This document shows positions 45,701 through 47,558 of a stretch of 64,000 bases of DNA, one piece after another. The stretch lies in the NCBI RefSeq assembly GCF_008831045.1, contig NZ_WAJS01000002.1, positions 106,095 through 170,094 of the forward strand, given 5' to 3'. How positions within the stretch are numbered: the stretch's first letter is position 1; each line of letters opens with the position of its first letter. Under the pieces are notes generated by a model. It searched no databases. It saw only the letters and a list, made by a program, of their open reading frames with translations, and was not told where the DNA came from. Source of the DNA: Adlercreutzia muris (lineage in GTDB: Bacteria; Actinomycetota; Coriobacteriia; Coriobacteriales; Eggerthellaceae). The position numbers and the translations under genes are program-made.

Positions 45701-47558
45701 CGTCGAACACCGCCGTGACCGGGAAGGACTCCCGCGCCCCCTCGGCAAAGGTCACCGTCGCCTCATGGAAGGGGGCAGCCACGTACAGCGTGCGGCTCTC
45801 GCCGGGGGCGATCGCGCCGTCCTCGCCGGTGCGGGACAGCTGCACACGACCGTCCTCGGTAACGGCGTAGGGCACCGGGGCCAAGCCCAGGGCCTCCAGG
45901 GACGAGGCCTTCATGGGGTTGAGGCTCGCCAGCTCTTCTTCGGACAGGTCGGTCACATCCAGCACGATGAGGCCGTCTTCGCCGGGCACGCCCACGAAAC
46001 GCTCCGCCTCGCGCACCTCATCGGCCGTGTTCACGACGCCGTTTATCCGGTTCGCCACGGCATTGCCCTCGTCATCAACCCGGTAGGCCATAAGGGTCTC
46101 AAGGCCCAAACCGCCGCGGCCGGCGCTGTCGGAGGGGTAGAACGCCCCCAGGGCGCAGGCCCGCACCGCAGGCGCATCCTCGGGCACCTCGTAGCGCACG
46201 AGATGGGCCAGATAGCCGGCACCGGAGACATCGCTGGTGCGGGGCATCTCGGCCCGCACCACTTCTGCGCTCAGGTTCGCTGCGATGCTGCTGCGCTCGT
46301 TGGTGAGGGCATAGGTTCCCACTGCCCCGCGCTTCACATCGTCGTACTGGGGCTCGGGCTGGGCGCCCTCGGCGTCTTCAGCGTCATCGGGCGCAGCGGT
46401 GAAGGAATGGAGTTCGTATCCATAGTATATGGATACGGGAGTGCCTTCGGGCACTCCGCCGACGAGACCGAACTCAAGGGAGGGCAGCTCCGTCGCCGCA
46501 TCCAGCTTGCCGTCGTTGCCGTCGTAGCGCAGCACGAGCTTGCCCGACACACCCGCAGCCAGCTCCTCGTCGGTCACGGCGCGGTACATCCCGTAGTGCT
46601 CCTGCCACAGCGACCATCCCTCAGGCAGGGCCTCGGCGAACACGGCCGCCCGCATGGCGCCCGCAGCGGCCTCGGCATCGAGGGCGGCCTCGGCCGCCGC
46701 GGCCCGCGCCTCGTCCAGCGTAGCGGCGGCATCCTCGGCCCCAGCCGTCACACGATCGGCCTGATCGGCCAGGGCATGGCGCAAGCGCCATTCCTCCTCG
46801 GCATAGGTCGTGGCCACGGCTCCCGCATCATCGGTATACAGATAGGGAGCTTCCAGGGTGAAGACGAAACGGTCGCCGGGCTTAGAACCAGCCAGGTAGC
46901 CACCTTCCAAGCTCTTGCCCAGATCGCCCAGCTCAAAGGCGGCCTGTACGCGACGGCCCTTCACATAGAAGCCCGCCTCGGCACTGAAGGGCGCCCCGGA
47001 GGCCACGAGGTTCGGGCGCAGCCGCGCCGCGATGGCCGCCTCCTCGGCAGCCTGCTGGGCCTCCTCGGAGTCGCCCCACTCGGTGGCCACGGTCACCTGG
47101 GGAAGCACTTCGGTCGGCTCCACCAGCCCTTCGGGAAGCAGGGCTTCCAGGGCATCGGGATCGAGATCTTGGGACTGAACGCTGGAGGCCCAGGCCAAAG
47201 CCGCCTGGCGGCCCGCCTCTTCCGCATCATCTGCCCCGCCGTCATCGGTCGCGGGCACCTCGTCGCCGGGCAGCTCATCGGCATAGGAAACGAGCGCCGT
47301 CGCATCGAACATGGTGAAGGCCAGCAACAGCGAGAGCAGCACCGAGAGCACCCGCACCCAGGTCTTGGTGGTGAAAAGGTTCACGGGCGGATGCCCCTCG
47401 GCCAGGCGCACCGCCGCCGTCGCGTTGGCAGGCACCCGCGTGCGCCAATGGGCCCCGCTATCGACCGCGGCGGGGCGGCCTGTGTTCTGCCGCGCATCCA
47501 CTTGCACGCCACCATCTGTCTTCTCAGAATTATGATGATTTTGCTTATATTCGCTCAT
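9720..47558 (-). CDS. Giant LPXTG-anchored surface protein (about 12,612 residues) with SdrD_B-like modules
   Basis: One unbroken minus-strand frame of 37.8 kb. The ATG at 47558 (MSEYKQNHH) is preferred because GAAGG lies 7 nt upstream; ATGs at 47564 and 47621 are in frame. Residues 1-66 form an extended n-region, 67-84 the hydrophobic core of a signal peptide (VRVLSVLLSLLLAF), with cleavage near SYA-DE (93/94). An Ala-rich helical stretch lies at about 250-305. The N-terminal about 1,200 residues hold two related modules. Very long Asn/Tyr/Trp/Gly-rich beta-type segments fill the middle. Prealbumin-like stretches lie at about 5,270-6,070. About ten SdrD_B-like modules (pattern V-W-x-D-x-x-x-D-G) occupy about 8,990-12,200, joined by Gly/Asp/Glu-rich linkers. 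LPQTG is at 12566-12570, followed by a membrane segment and an Arg/Glu tail, so sortase anchoring to the wall is expected. An adhesin or other contact function is inferred. Confidence 0.92.
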   Translation of the reverse strand: MSEYKQNHHNSEKTDGGVQVDARQNTGRPAAVDSGAHWRTRVPANATAAVRLAEGHPPVNLFTTKTWVRVLSVLLSLLLAFTMFDATALVSYADELPGDEVPATDDGGADDAEEAGRQAALAWASSVQSQDLDPDALEALLPEGLVEPTEVLPQVTVATEWGDSEEAQQAAEEAAIAARLRPNLVASGAPFSAEAGFYVKGRRVQAAFELGDLGKSLEGGYLAGSKPGDRFVFTLEAPYLYTDDAGAVATTYAEEEWRLRHALADQADRVTAGAEDAAATLDEARAAAAEAALDAEAAAGAMRAAVFAEALPEGWSLWQEHYGMYRAVTDEELAAGVSGKLVLRYDGNDGKLDAATELPSLEFGLVGGVPEGTPVSIYYGYELHSFTAAPDDAEDAEGAQPEPQYDDVKRGAVGTYALTNERSSIAANLSAEVVRAEMPRTSDVSGAGYLAHLVRYEVPEDAPAVRACALGAFYPSDSAGRGGLGLETLMAYRVDDEGNAVANRINGVVNTADEVREAERFVGVPGEDGLIVLDVTDLSEEELASLNPMKASSLEALGLAPVPYAVTEDGRVQLSRTGEDGAIAPGESRTLYVAAPFHEATVTFAEGARESFPVTAVFDVQVAAVGDGVDGVYSQCLTTETPFAATAMGDGFLTDEQSEAANQTSGAIVPTAPELVVPEPDKDAEADDPSSAPAPEPEAPVIAKDPDDGDAPENYRERPDLAPRQLLSAFTGSTYLTRTMLESPGIRPFASETVERLPTTYLDPNLHIGNGTAVPGQTNTVMIKTGDTIYMTLQPNPTYKDGYLGRSDGYDMADRRAAAVIFTLDIPYLYFDAKGPKETVDRAEWEKGQQIANPKYPNQFQRLSYKPDSDAVNRYDFSQDGVNWYTSQEMTDPENGLIKQGLSGRWYLRYKSTSNDKQYQLHSGAQTLTGEIKFEGSVPDNTGATAKLGYSYNNYTNADGTEKSASWPTEVAPGTGRAPGAANVLVATFIQTNLRWALHNESLNTPVLWNKYNYAVYKVQVENTSDTRESEIDFLNYVLFFKAGSAATSGIRLQDLLTWKRDASGAYVPNESFSATEKGASYIGVPGQGGALIYDVSTLTDEEIASIDLTEFSNVDELGLEELPYGTGGKEGQITVDIHEDDMPYGKHLISHTPEADKTLEGAPRPEDESDVHTLLVAMPYTTNYGSISGGVEKAYLDAYATVNFGNRGYDEDGNSNDYQWMKNLRVDSAFATPTRDPSLTKLAQNPENADNWESAQSAPLGEMVTYRIGNMQNKGNTPLFGQNPDTSYGVELSDQLPSGFQLAGITIRVDESDESEVVRTETPGEPGEDGEPGEPVVTETRNPQLSDWYDTTDGTQANVTEGGSAQQKTNVVQFQTTDMSGKNPQWVSLTLPQKVEEGTGPDGKYVLYRLGDDERASQGIAEMLEAQGIAAVPGRRYEAGAAPTRKFTGLFRVLFKHTLPQPAAGESTMRIASSVDVHGVMMEATSDGANGYYDNKADLTYGERLWTPSGVGPDYGSFSQPKKTTQAAKATFRQVQTNPLITAKVFSMYDGSGATDSAMEKEADKRNALVNEPNAGWRFRFGNTSASRMAPALINIGPIPDGFKYIKDPATGNMVLDPTSSKKSQFVASAVKLGPAYMGTYDPDTNTYADDAGAKVEKVTLTYYATTAASDVTKRTLEIPGSKLLDYFKPETKKNPTTGVMERTGNYVLTCANFNIGYLLNVDIELEQFTNNKTVDAARAMVEIIGTPESVGELTVAARFGTDYENPTGNKSVSGQATLNSMFVPIKPAVAASYGYVDNTGARKSNAAVPYRWGDKADEIAYFRYDLSNNSPYDISSFDVDMVINGTKQEALSDEAGAPSVWRGFLARSLVVPGFAYGAVPVLDADGNPTYDETTGDPITKTCWHYRYGEISSVDVLDVLNPTATILHTEEGLRPNASYDIAAALDTLGAAGGTVTLGDGATLTMDSATGMLTLNVAANGSAGDIVTDGLVSGTVSDGATEKAPVKMLRVRFAKINKGAITSDSGAIVPPAANTAPVMYVFGRADSHDNVAVTTEVRAFATKSAYGPDMMLPDAVRLEGNVNKLRATAKMQFGTFAATLDWSAVKPAGVRPNPGAAAEGKNVEVANFSDGTGYNFTVRNNSLNRADDAVVTIRTDQDLSGFLKDPVNDVRGFKTKEVTFGEELFNFGSTVRKDNTVGATDNSSLENVTFYFRRVVETGSGASASYETVSDGTFADQGYSVRYDRDELLAMLEAAKAADSAATGFSVDVTSDNPDFAALHFLFDRPLAAGGTATEKRDFYLERIEIRYSEIDPYVSADKQFAVKLRGQANSWYNNVSSDGAGQFAKVNAQAKVDVTAKLDNPGEKGKADAFLKVYFPAMAVHTFGQYGTTFNKYMNHHTFADAANCSDGSFTRTGVPYDRDFKMWANLTNEHATSTLDDVDVTVDLQMNYEKVLQLDANDKHKDGGTVSDYTGFHTTKVTVNHELFDTFRHGTVGAITFTGRKEGAGADAAAAVSWTIRPDGVYRALDRAVVPAADALPDHFEDATDATQTYEFTAEGDLVITEEMLRNHGIENLTQVKLVSWQDMAEDAAPGANNTTAPATVSWDDGQNIVFDGFADHNFDTERLFSARTENYLLKLRGDAMIPGMKNTPVTRTDRSWIYMSKMYFDTLNRAGLYDSNAGGVASAPTNGNRFSQYSWGSWDSCHIAHNDSYASDAERNFALDVGYKSQVSLLADFRQVNTQYNEYGPERTCHTEQGPWTSYNFSGRNLYWVGAETYNSGMVLHMVQDLKDPSQYFDAYYLKIRRQAAEYVDNLKITYSDGKTLTLTGDEIKRQLAGTAADAVQSDYDGAKYFRLNLLARDGAGEPEASFGTGADRSDSYRDPVDDYYLQNLTRPGAPRFTVTRIEYDIRINQNQYASGDNRYVTGDWTESDSDVTTLNQPDYGKWFGKVNNSYADIVNQMSFEVNGRMYAETPTGGMNMYTDVTLEVGGTNSGNDRPGHQAIVRSDTKDSRANTSGSENKNQQADKNRFCSAWSYQDYHRTGNYWHHYDGVAYMRHLRSRTNVVARNDGNYTMQGINWNGKDATRLGDTADAWNSNPYNMTEHGLFGGDTNFAIAFYRQTIYRGIYSGDASYSSTWGNDQYYPNDWGWNYTSFTDKVKLTDRLPWCQPDDDLSFYGFLSTGLHFQNGVLDHLRDYEDATITFTTRQWKASDELNDEGFTIYEEDAAGAHTYQVRRDGVYDITGGKDDRVGDLGIDHLTRGKADVAYLEFARPGEDSHSAIVDLKKTGDVVALPLATNEFVTSYEIDLGPYSGNGDITAEGAGHNVDRDANEGTVDIQLLGRPYIYKGQKHPAFKGAAHDSCGDKKDALNYAYAWGYSFAKLGTSKGDNAPFNQSLSLNSDGTHPGASNWKSSSNASVTHRNEDTAYFLGYLIPFGYNSRLSLEANGTDHPSMADYGDDNLTPNVATFEARFWNNIDKDEAKDDENRVAHISAVTLNSHWSPWFTGNNNGDPNPDGIRLQKVYVPAQFVPAAVAGNDGFTARDDDWFQADGFQFTVYNTTTQTTSAPVTLSWADLVNLGLLSGTVAGAGTAQTFTGDPRIGEGRYGGCYVIDVEKYLRMTEAKRALKADNPAITTAELFAALAADYDVNLAGYDFATAGLTEAAAQQQVVDAVRDGIVGYYTAVQKTNTLPGSGWAADQTVNRTYAAPYVTSVQFTFSSPNATRERPETMLDSGQVLGANRNASKANYREHSDGAIYYNDNDADNATVPGAANSDNFAFAYDGVYADRPVEDFRTARATGTDLAAGKWNYWSTPTFDKQGNAFGGMHMNEHLTVSNVVTRDPNKKSLTKREANDRGYDLFHRLGSLVTDMQRGKKVEMNGTTQSIFAYDFDDRSVSSPVSYDPAATQGGNGNGIPNGDLYAGDYVEYRLYVGAGSGDIGTDRGTLQGSHSGTFSQKALPLEHVDARFEVPRGQRIVGWEVEKTKTGARWADNNTTGHGVTAELSAADGTDAVAVDEQTDLSKATVDGASRTFGDGPNATEQYDGNRVLRLSVGQAYEADEDNGNATSQIQPGQGVWVRVITQVTDELEEDPAYNDEANGSDGSDHPSYRGQHLQANFYATAAPLHGFAQYRVTNNSGTGSRNNAGQPYGSDAAELGHITGAHTVAAGGQTTDNCGSTDMAGARDASLLRYSWSCGAPAAGAEDGSTTDLAFGDKEQLTARNYSSVAFHRHRTDRIDITPEYWNPDTQTLDPVSSSGEAANADGNRMRLRISNIRNTTWHESTMTVTVSFMRSVNGTGIVQGADGDGTAGFDANGNPAGKRYFELTRKPTYVADETIDELGYPTSDGSLGQDVTAQAAWSQTTPAQVLGLSHTSSAADRAQALLPDSQAGPDLDDPGRPAVAIEYYVPDWNTPAASPAAAYDERASITPLATNAASGEGAWVTYEELAARYDVGGDRYGQEATDEGHTANGNLFRDVTGVRWTYYDVPAVARANNSGADVVAFPLDDVSLLGVARYQDTRQDSTAVSHAGGEQENLWKPYGSVDVGFTHSDNQATVLDFVDVAASNASGATVLAANDPVTHDTLLTKQDEAKKKVTTVWRRTPVMRFQSQVFQTEAQAAAAYDPEAAQKTGYVAGERFWYKNTLKNVPKRTNAGITKLEGELYNPVFYELIPTEYLKNEAGGTLDARYLADHLQVKWLENRTDMTDPNNPVTVKDKDVYNARTHGMKLIVVPVDSYEMPDYGGAMTYDNGFSNVFGGHGDYFADMDPRAAGVSRDTKFTLFKIAWIAADEPLPAGAAEVKRPMSSVPAPGAGAESGSIIGDSLAYDRPVDLVQAGSTRMEVGDVIELYFDVYASVDNLPQVYQRNNITGAQDLTGGGTAGLEPAYFPRVGEYYYADWHPNYGSNWPGHVSPLGGTGSGAWNIGASYYRNYNLNTPGASYHMQHVGESQAAWQVVTNDVLMDMDYLMLDSAFSGDKPENTDTWEMFDGSYTYIPGEGLSYGHYNGLDVNGWGTNGMTPYEDGYLRTANGNADSYKAGYLLDTDMKVSNNRQVVRYTPRPRQSTKDEAASELPNDVHYLWWYYGHNDFNTGYQAQIAENDLENGAGALRNADRYVRDWYHYVTKARTFGSASLDTTPGTDEETGEAIEVPAGTRWHSSTPLVWSETRLHMQKAWLATSSRFISGSLATEGSGVSNYETQRFYQTEDTYAGWRTANYDYADEYRQAHRGVLRGQYTTALQYNQDFISELTAYNYGDRNLDGVEFTYIMPRGVEPMLDGSITVVPGPGEDLDADEVSYSGQVSLTVNAEGLEDPIIVDVVSATGTVVVENFKLTPNKKMTLGGDDMELPQGDYWIVVKSVGTTPEGLPFEEGSYTYRVLVDGKVEERTTAFKPLSFHIVAHDAMAEKNPSFTTGENNEQIPTGITVDVSGALKGEKRKVYAEDGQPVRLTKLEGVPGENDEVVTIGTKTYVKDPNGKYVTCTEDGRFVEIDDYDAAVPSQVSGELTLNRIERESAVSVTVNAEGASPDFPAKAQIVAMEEKRETRPVVGEDGEPVVGEDGEALTEEVVTYEETGEVVAEVEIVANAPAVIATLPRGHYGLKFTASPQMPPEAGQGGLGYTLPAEVQHFYVVGLGDAVELEPYTLEHVWDASPVQVTVDAPYADDDAPTFVIIRNENGDVIDGATGLPVLPAEGEDVVDEEPYRIVVAPHGTTQLPTPLPRGSYTVSLVQAPVVSYTYTVVEQDGSGANVPMEKTGTWEYRAPKDAAQIVADGHGAVIEVPLPCELGDAPSVVAGTSVVRALIGAEGAGADAEAKYRLVSVAVSGEGDEAVESESTIAENQTVRLNHPVLLRNLEPGTYRLYFTESPLLPDGGTFALPAEPVEFTVPEGGTHVDVATTLERGANGSPVTVTVGAAPSGTSFPAGATFTFHVEDSAGNRVPINDASGTPVDERTAGVSEEMVLGTLAAGAYTLVIDEQSWSGAPYLWSTALVVNGTAAPVRQAIDVRATAEPAAASFGLGVLAALADEAACEVAQAVAPLAALAEEAPGASEAPAGDGATPSASAPATVTPQGRVTGKPSAWAALSSALAEPDATAPGPEGDEAFLASLTSLEESVGAEVSTADPTMPADAFTADENDTAFFTMARAGEEGVAPSESEVDTTDLEKLARQIKPKAYLLKKTTTVAGNYSQDPQVGSEWIDISDLMEVEVIQTPTAKADDGVTYYAPASHQDPIRSTVDATTHSEKSSYTAVAAQDVDAAAGTSNQSVGYRDSSQPWVLKITVKQDLAKWYGRTIDGTATDAADPDYVHAGQAAKYVRLAEEIKAALAGGGGYQIKVNIPSHVFGNNESGAWYDRVLTRPWERTEASSPEASTFTTSAERAVNLYREGQDTAAGEEPSRSSAYYQIFDIDHYEGLARDRTRHMQPYGMDYKYTLQRYHLRNGEMQLAGSPNMPAVNGWTVQNNTVRTTDAASTGEIVDVMGTAAPNLDFWKRAYKDATTTGPVLYAQTGTSAVMRKPVVRVWNSISLPDVLEVATDDAGSVTDGVGVTSGNYYMETETDTRQVNVHVENRFWWDAFTRVYADNNYRGYVINENRWATYSKIGGQMGDLVLPVVTVVLPYGIAPVHRTTRQPYGLWPDRVQEFLYEDWDIAQSTNAQWGAAGEVNRNETRAWLEENFRATVTYEKVEADPEEYPAADINNDNYRFVVRFLPKGNDLNGDPDEEQRIRSHQMDTFKFSIAMTNEPEWPELPDHREAARATESIRTYVTSAMTGYAALTDNDISHPSCGADPYTVGAPARYRGAGDSRQRDVRLDALSAAYATRWDNNGNWNNNVWRTDSKLGTALYRDAHGWDAYRFQWEYDNVFSGSYTYQHNGCYIQSNGSWYHRSHWWNNVEFVDRLKYNFYNSGTQTNDQVQYNHLNGYFGTYTEGGGARVGTAATPLTGPADNRGLNISEFNWRTQYGLSETTTKNLNNNYVDGEGRPTVDSTNSDAQKAEAFALRDGGTAAVHTDSGVFAATKLRLKTPTLGSAYEIENTPADLPSDSNGTTSVPGHAVTGTGAAEGQKLADADPDAKKGAFEYDDEIWLAATFKNAVIGDKAASGNQGKEGALLHGKLVFSLYLPEQVTFYQEEQLKNLGEAVGTPDQYERLFTDYEGDDFSFYVERTYRDRHTDTALVGKTEVRDPDTGEALYPKREQQTVKYERLTPKQLVEAGWTVRVRVQPDYDRDGYGIAGAADRKHADFGKPDVDDPEDMPDSDDVKVRRHGGETIVFELTPPDDASDKEFVKHDSLLAAFWAQVRADGYVGAGDSVTVKVRTRIDNLGDEEEALADLTDADGEPLPYYQQIDAIRTWSTEASTAYFATESRDVTWLPTETGWSHRFAEDMTVPVADDAKILQAVKENGAIKYNETGFPETVPVSRNADGTVTFKKGELYYKPTVGANSQEQYGVSGFNNQSPEYFQYNDEDSLVYDAAEHVDPDTQDVVPAVDYDQDGKYESGGRPERHMSSRAGTFDIRKPSASVRVDTGTVRVPTNDTSSTDCTQSGDNDLFVTQAINTGAAVNSFIVDWQVPLWALGTQSAENAPLNSATIPTGKVAPTITSVKSGVWEIPGTYYHKLTNPVTGAERNAGQGTYYFNAVGAEVGAWRVDRKTTKVIDGKTWYAYFKDDDNHHQTKPQTDAAGNVVTNSKGEIVYTDEIDWVLPVDTVRVPVDTPEAEANRAIEEKLFVLVYVRHNTTNVTKPNNGYVEQNGAVRQDRENFAVPGTDADRDYFFGEDDASDFNTADDAAGTWQFVGSARVSDKQNITFTQGVAATGKQVRQVRWVIRACETDEAGRPILDDETLSHEVPVPSGFRLATDADPDTVEVEEPDAVDPNRNNTAWAKQKDYNDQVIYKYTERNLGNINYLDMSKVYKIAPNTLYFYGEIITTKEGKGADRTLSAAEMEAAKQGVAPNPAVGGDDCWVRTMQGDLLVDEYKPQWVVGSSLPESVTKNAAGVHGSAFITEMPKIQVTGPLGRQFSLGTPDRGQTITLLADEDTPAEVTDTVADALTANGADVNVQTAADDGQDPTVTVSDSVHVNHFATVVPRYDDTKYASFERSRAGFFRSEERPTIKIDAKQWYFAGTANNGYGWTSESIMLDPEDSLFMRYEITLYNISRGQMTLLGYDADEYPSDTCTNPSVSTLLPRIQNFGPTPGSMFSKLPDKTADQKLREQQAEQIQAIGRELQGLVDTDRAAFEAKLKELSGRLKAIDIISGDRVPETSKEAVEAIKTTVAAQAETIIGYHPRTVDPDTGQVTEPYYDISTVKASDAKSVGRNLVVQGNNLINRVSKERPYSRVFEYVPYQKMFETDAAGKPASPLNENYRHDPSSPSAGDAVHMNTQVPQWTYRVVRFKEYLRDDDGNLWTKNADDSYTYIRNIHDADGSGGEGDGGEGDGGDEGEAPAPEEKPIPDKPVGDLVEYGSFTESDPVAITGSTAALREEEGMAQLGGGLIANGGTTLSAKDEFAYLYGDSASKASVSPQDDAVAPSEGDGAATSNTRRSFTWNFTGENGSRGTLNAGEAIIIDFTMQFNPNSSATTDVGSALVLSAYADKAGSYSFYDWPLFRIDSQTKQTVLVDKATLNDPETAVSKDSSYRSDLNDGNGNGDRTETLLRKDVDSIGWTNNDQVVQEKMVQPTYTDEKFSKRTQTAAVPEGGTYIYELIQQYTGNNSSTAMLYKHSTFIDTLPHVGDKEASTYDNNAKKYNLRQSQWSGWLKNLDSIKMEYTDTTYDETVGDIKGKYELALEDGYDKVTGQEIHAQGQVWVGPIATEGSGANVRYRPLTTDDIVEPIDIASANLDATEMEADKIDEYITKWTVAHVTGNGGETAVAAAMAEVNLVDLNDLKAYVKAHPDEAEALTRCIGTIWCRVLDDDLYLMTNNGDVRLKYELTAPLNLPKYLGGAGKTYKSIDGLKEDATELQKRLWETSQWNTFMSMADYRSSESGLTYRKIENKPAGVYVDAPEGYGYLGSYVWLDNNWDGLTNDTLGETTTDTLGNETTYHKGANGRYILSTEKSIDSARGAYAYTYDGGKDTSALFRDLDYDGKPDDPGVNGVKVELLNEWGVPVNRNGEAVAQVRESTTSSKMIWVKADAKTGKPIRGIYGYEPITTAEGVDLGAYVYTTESDYYNNRGYYMFSMLKPGNYRLRFTFPRQYANYALTTKHIGAASAPVVNEKGAPTGDTEDISSYLSVNRTGDAMTATSEVIRVDAVAFDADRYAVGADPQNEIYDAKMTSYNVGIARPVVYSGVAFRDDKLAGYEDMEEDPEEGGDEGDGDGGDNPGGDGGGDIFNPQSASVATSEQDGGSGDDAGIAPLSLTPDNVPDYDASKGELPPFIMVNGKLTLNLNKYVENDGAVDPELIDGVLDWVNVNLDESNPYEYGLAVDELRLKNMKVSVKVYDEDTDTWEQAYDTDGNRAEVQTDCVLMVSEKGQNKWTRAFDDAGNKLVAAENLDDLDWRWEPVEGDASGAFSFSLEPEHNYKIVCTDTKNRVLKPSVMAWENDPLKRPVANAEDQTADAEGNPTDRVAAMWDNDLWLKGGIGETNSFYAAVPVDAKGHAVYEDPRNPWKGYKVYDKLALGWIDGTKGFLGNYVWSDKNDGVDAAGNPVFYDGIQGDVPNIGVGAVTVTLEQYYWLPEDADAFAARDYNPGTPGDNGNGRGRWVLNDLEYKTARTSSAGSYVFKGVLTYVADPNAPKTVKDEDKTKYLAGYRVRIDRDNLKAAERDWGISLRNAPTNPLTGQFDEELDSDAAMSATLVRDADGNPYVRDGKEVYAYYLNESGSGSTEAPAPGTGPLTVTGGHDDDVSFDQMIVMAGGADDVTTARENIRRVSRKNGPMTITYDYDLGAAQRIEHWDVGLVEVPRSSVTGVVWNDEDYDGVRADDEEGLAGEAVSISQWYYDGANWVQNPNFGNDVRTSVAASWKTETRQDFQGKDYTVWVRDYLDAATGALAKSETTNEESTLPIGETQDGGWVTVHTDAKGAYTFENLPTAYTNDEGEHFLAAYRVRLDGLRVEKKYDEDDPTKLLYETPWMMTHFHQGDDEQRDSDVEDNQGQQAPALRIVGRELDHTGTGTAVQQRSLDRDGQIILAAPVGTGRENAYQPSQVSIPLADVYQDATGTVKYDYLTRRAAEVQGGDVGEIAVPRREISGRVWRDDDYDGEQAYTEVEEEVLDENGEPLKRTVKRYDEPGIEGESVTLTQWYFDPADGTWKRNEQFGHDAMNALAAIATDDWAAGEPHEATLSDDGRVTLTTNGDGLYNFKNLPTAYVDDAGAFYLASYRLTLNGLEQTDVRDGAGNVVSRVPWMMTRYHEGALASDSDIDDGLGSTPVDTVVPYPLTGREGAFESAIDEGTRAEDGQIILAAPKDADATLAADKTTLVTVPHNQVISDATGSVVFDIMRARADRYDGGDAGELPVPTRSLTGRVWRDADYDGLQDMKTTEEVALPDGSTTTKLVEEGLKGQIVTLEQWYYDPDAVNPDSAPVFLTDDFDYDTLNLSGKISASYDTSHWFRNEDFGTDIYTTLRDGDHPLVTGDWDTADAVVTDGTVAVRTNDEGVYRFDNLPCAYTDDAGKQYLAAYRVKLDRLTENYDRDHYGMPEEGAWMMTRYHEGTEERALTVDSDLPDNLGITEHYPIIGREAFVAEEGTGADGAPLTTPKRYLGQRQEMLEGQIILAAQGKDRSATAQETIAATDFQNDLDGRLTFDWMDARDYAAGDDAVKAGDVGELPPPTQDIVGIFWNDADNDGVQSVDEATGLPVVHAADPADPDKLVPLLIEYAEDGTITVYEAITPTDGEGEGAPLMKGDVVKRSRLEPDGLIHLYAVDDAGAETPVMRANELTGIEEPVVYEPEEAVGGTAYRDGTVYDENASEDGINNARVTLERYIPDENGNWVRDPEWALPGEGWTDGNADPDYYDQNTTTAWRSDPQHVQYTKVQEYAPVVEGGDPVVRSGVYRFEDLPTQRAGANGEKIIYGYKVRYTDAGFKQRAWMIAKYQQKDNFTQDSDLINVNANLMQADEYDVLLNRQDESSVLGNLTEGNPSNNDNQDKGLLPLDEALAQKKPASRGASRSAAATVARALAALPAASAVGEAAVSARYDLGAGSDRAYNDAALLKRKTATIEGVLFQDGNYDGINQADEPKLAGKHVYLRAWGLKLVADDQCACDDPAAGDEGSWPAAAGAIEARDAAGQPMAGYHYEWVPEPNGTVRAITDAEGRFAFDDLPAATRNVKAGNDEGNDDVLVTDDWDEWYLLGYTLQVEGRAGQDGTVRGMPVTRLLSDDGDEPVSAAASKVHRPGDAAVLNDRLANDAGYSEDYYAITLSEVNAQDEEKSVLDGRLVLADRATTEADPVGATDPAYYVGANGMAFDLSTIRDADCMNGGFGPFGTAVISGVAWDDANYDGIRNYKVIGGETEEGGSGQDGVVPGEDDAAGDGANGEGEENGDAGEGDDGEEPGTLVPLEDPLVGETIYLTQEYYDPHAAGGAGAWVHNPAFGNPVDDPHPGDLTATDSSVSVRHVTDNTQYSIEGFGYTDGNGDWQPLWLADAEDADFVTVFPWEDKYPGRFRDGMTVTALDGTTHTIEIRPNTQYGVICRQQDRDGNLVTSQQPFYVATRGATAVAGVPFAEGDVDVTAAAVTFTEREGWWKEVGDDAIADVEAGPAWDGWEYAAVPEGATAAEIAAHGSWAVADEAGIVSIEGLAQRTGYQLVARLRTAGDPTDSEGSEASRIAATRARDAVIFPDPDGTEVWAVRTPADKVGDSNGYLPEGLPDTPENRQGSVKPAPPGSLSTTTGADGGYRFGALQCYVQKDAAGDLVDYGVPGAADEVFQTRYRVYMAELNNGYVMSRFHVGGPDSDLTRSEEGALTLRQAITYRNGMTIDDGYAYLSRESTNKPDSVFGSQYDDDADDKKVAFDVPAPSGTVLDAGAKAPNLNTVSGTVWNDGNRNGLREEGEAGITGATVELTRYWYDGEEDQWVFDRDFNRLVDAQGNVVQPGGATVYLSAEEQASTCRVVTTGRFERRVKDFLGEEQVIEYPQGYYEFNDLPATEVRVIGNAEQTVVYGYRVNVVDMPRGFAVTGLNNGEDIETDSDLDEATTRLDPEGEVAVDGLMVLAMAADDADAEESKVDGPDGLRWSTLGSRSSHFNDAGLIPFAGTSVSGWVWKDADKDGLQAEDDELVIDAEVVLERSVATFADAVDAGWMSRITDGAPGSDLDAEGNPLQETKRYLDIAWIVDGAEPPVEEPPVSGGDEVPGSPDEDEDESPVDPDGGNSEGSADSEGDTGSGGDPAEGADGDDAADEPAYVTALTWVTRVYGLDDGADGTGDGDAGDGGSDAPSGDASGGDAGDGVPGGSDADNPDDGNADDGEGQAAARLKKLLAMDVPDPAAGLDRNQDDGVLSEGIWERVAATKTDLEGGYSFVGLPAVDGYGRPYVYRVRMEKPTDAEWVPLNVGEDDNLDNDVAHMNLRGEDVDDNVGISEPLGVLSPRGAPNAYGVAYQVLAPQQWTRDAGRAVDPGYYVEPDPVPDPGEEDDWMTEIFQKDWLAKVTHKLLPQTGDPASLLRLILASLAGLAAMMLVLSLLRRREEEEPERWVDITI
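9849..9863 (-). other. Sortase signal LPQTG of the giant protein
   Basis: The codons for L-P-Q-T-G lie here, followed by about 20 hydrophobic residues and the tail RRREEEEPER. This is the canonical Gram-positive cell-wall sorting signal. Confidence 0.95.
11020..20600 (-). repeat. Array of about ten SdrD_B-like protein modules in the giant gene
   Basis: The module signature V/I-x-W-x-D-x-(D/N)-x-D-G, followed by a G-x-x-V-x-L strand, recurs near nucleotides 20550, 18710, 17860, 17035, 16210, 15280, 14110, 13320, 11690 and 11030. Many modules are followed by (T/S/R)QWYYD- and YHEG-type blocks. The DNA copies are diverged, so recent recombination between them is not evident. Confidence 0.8.
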
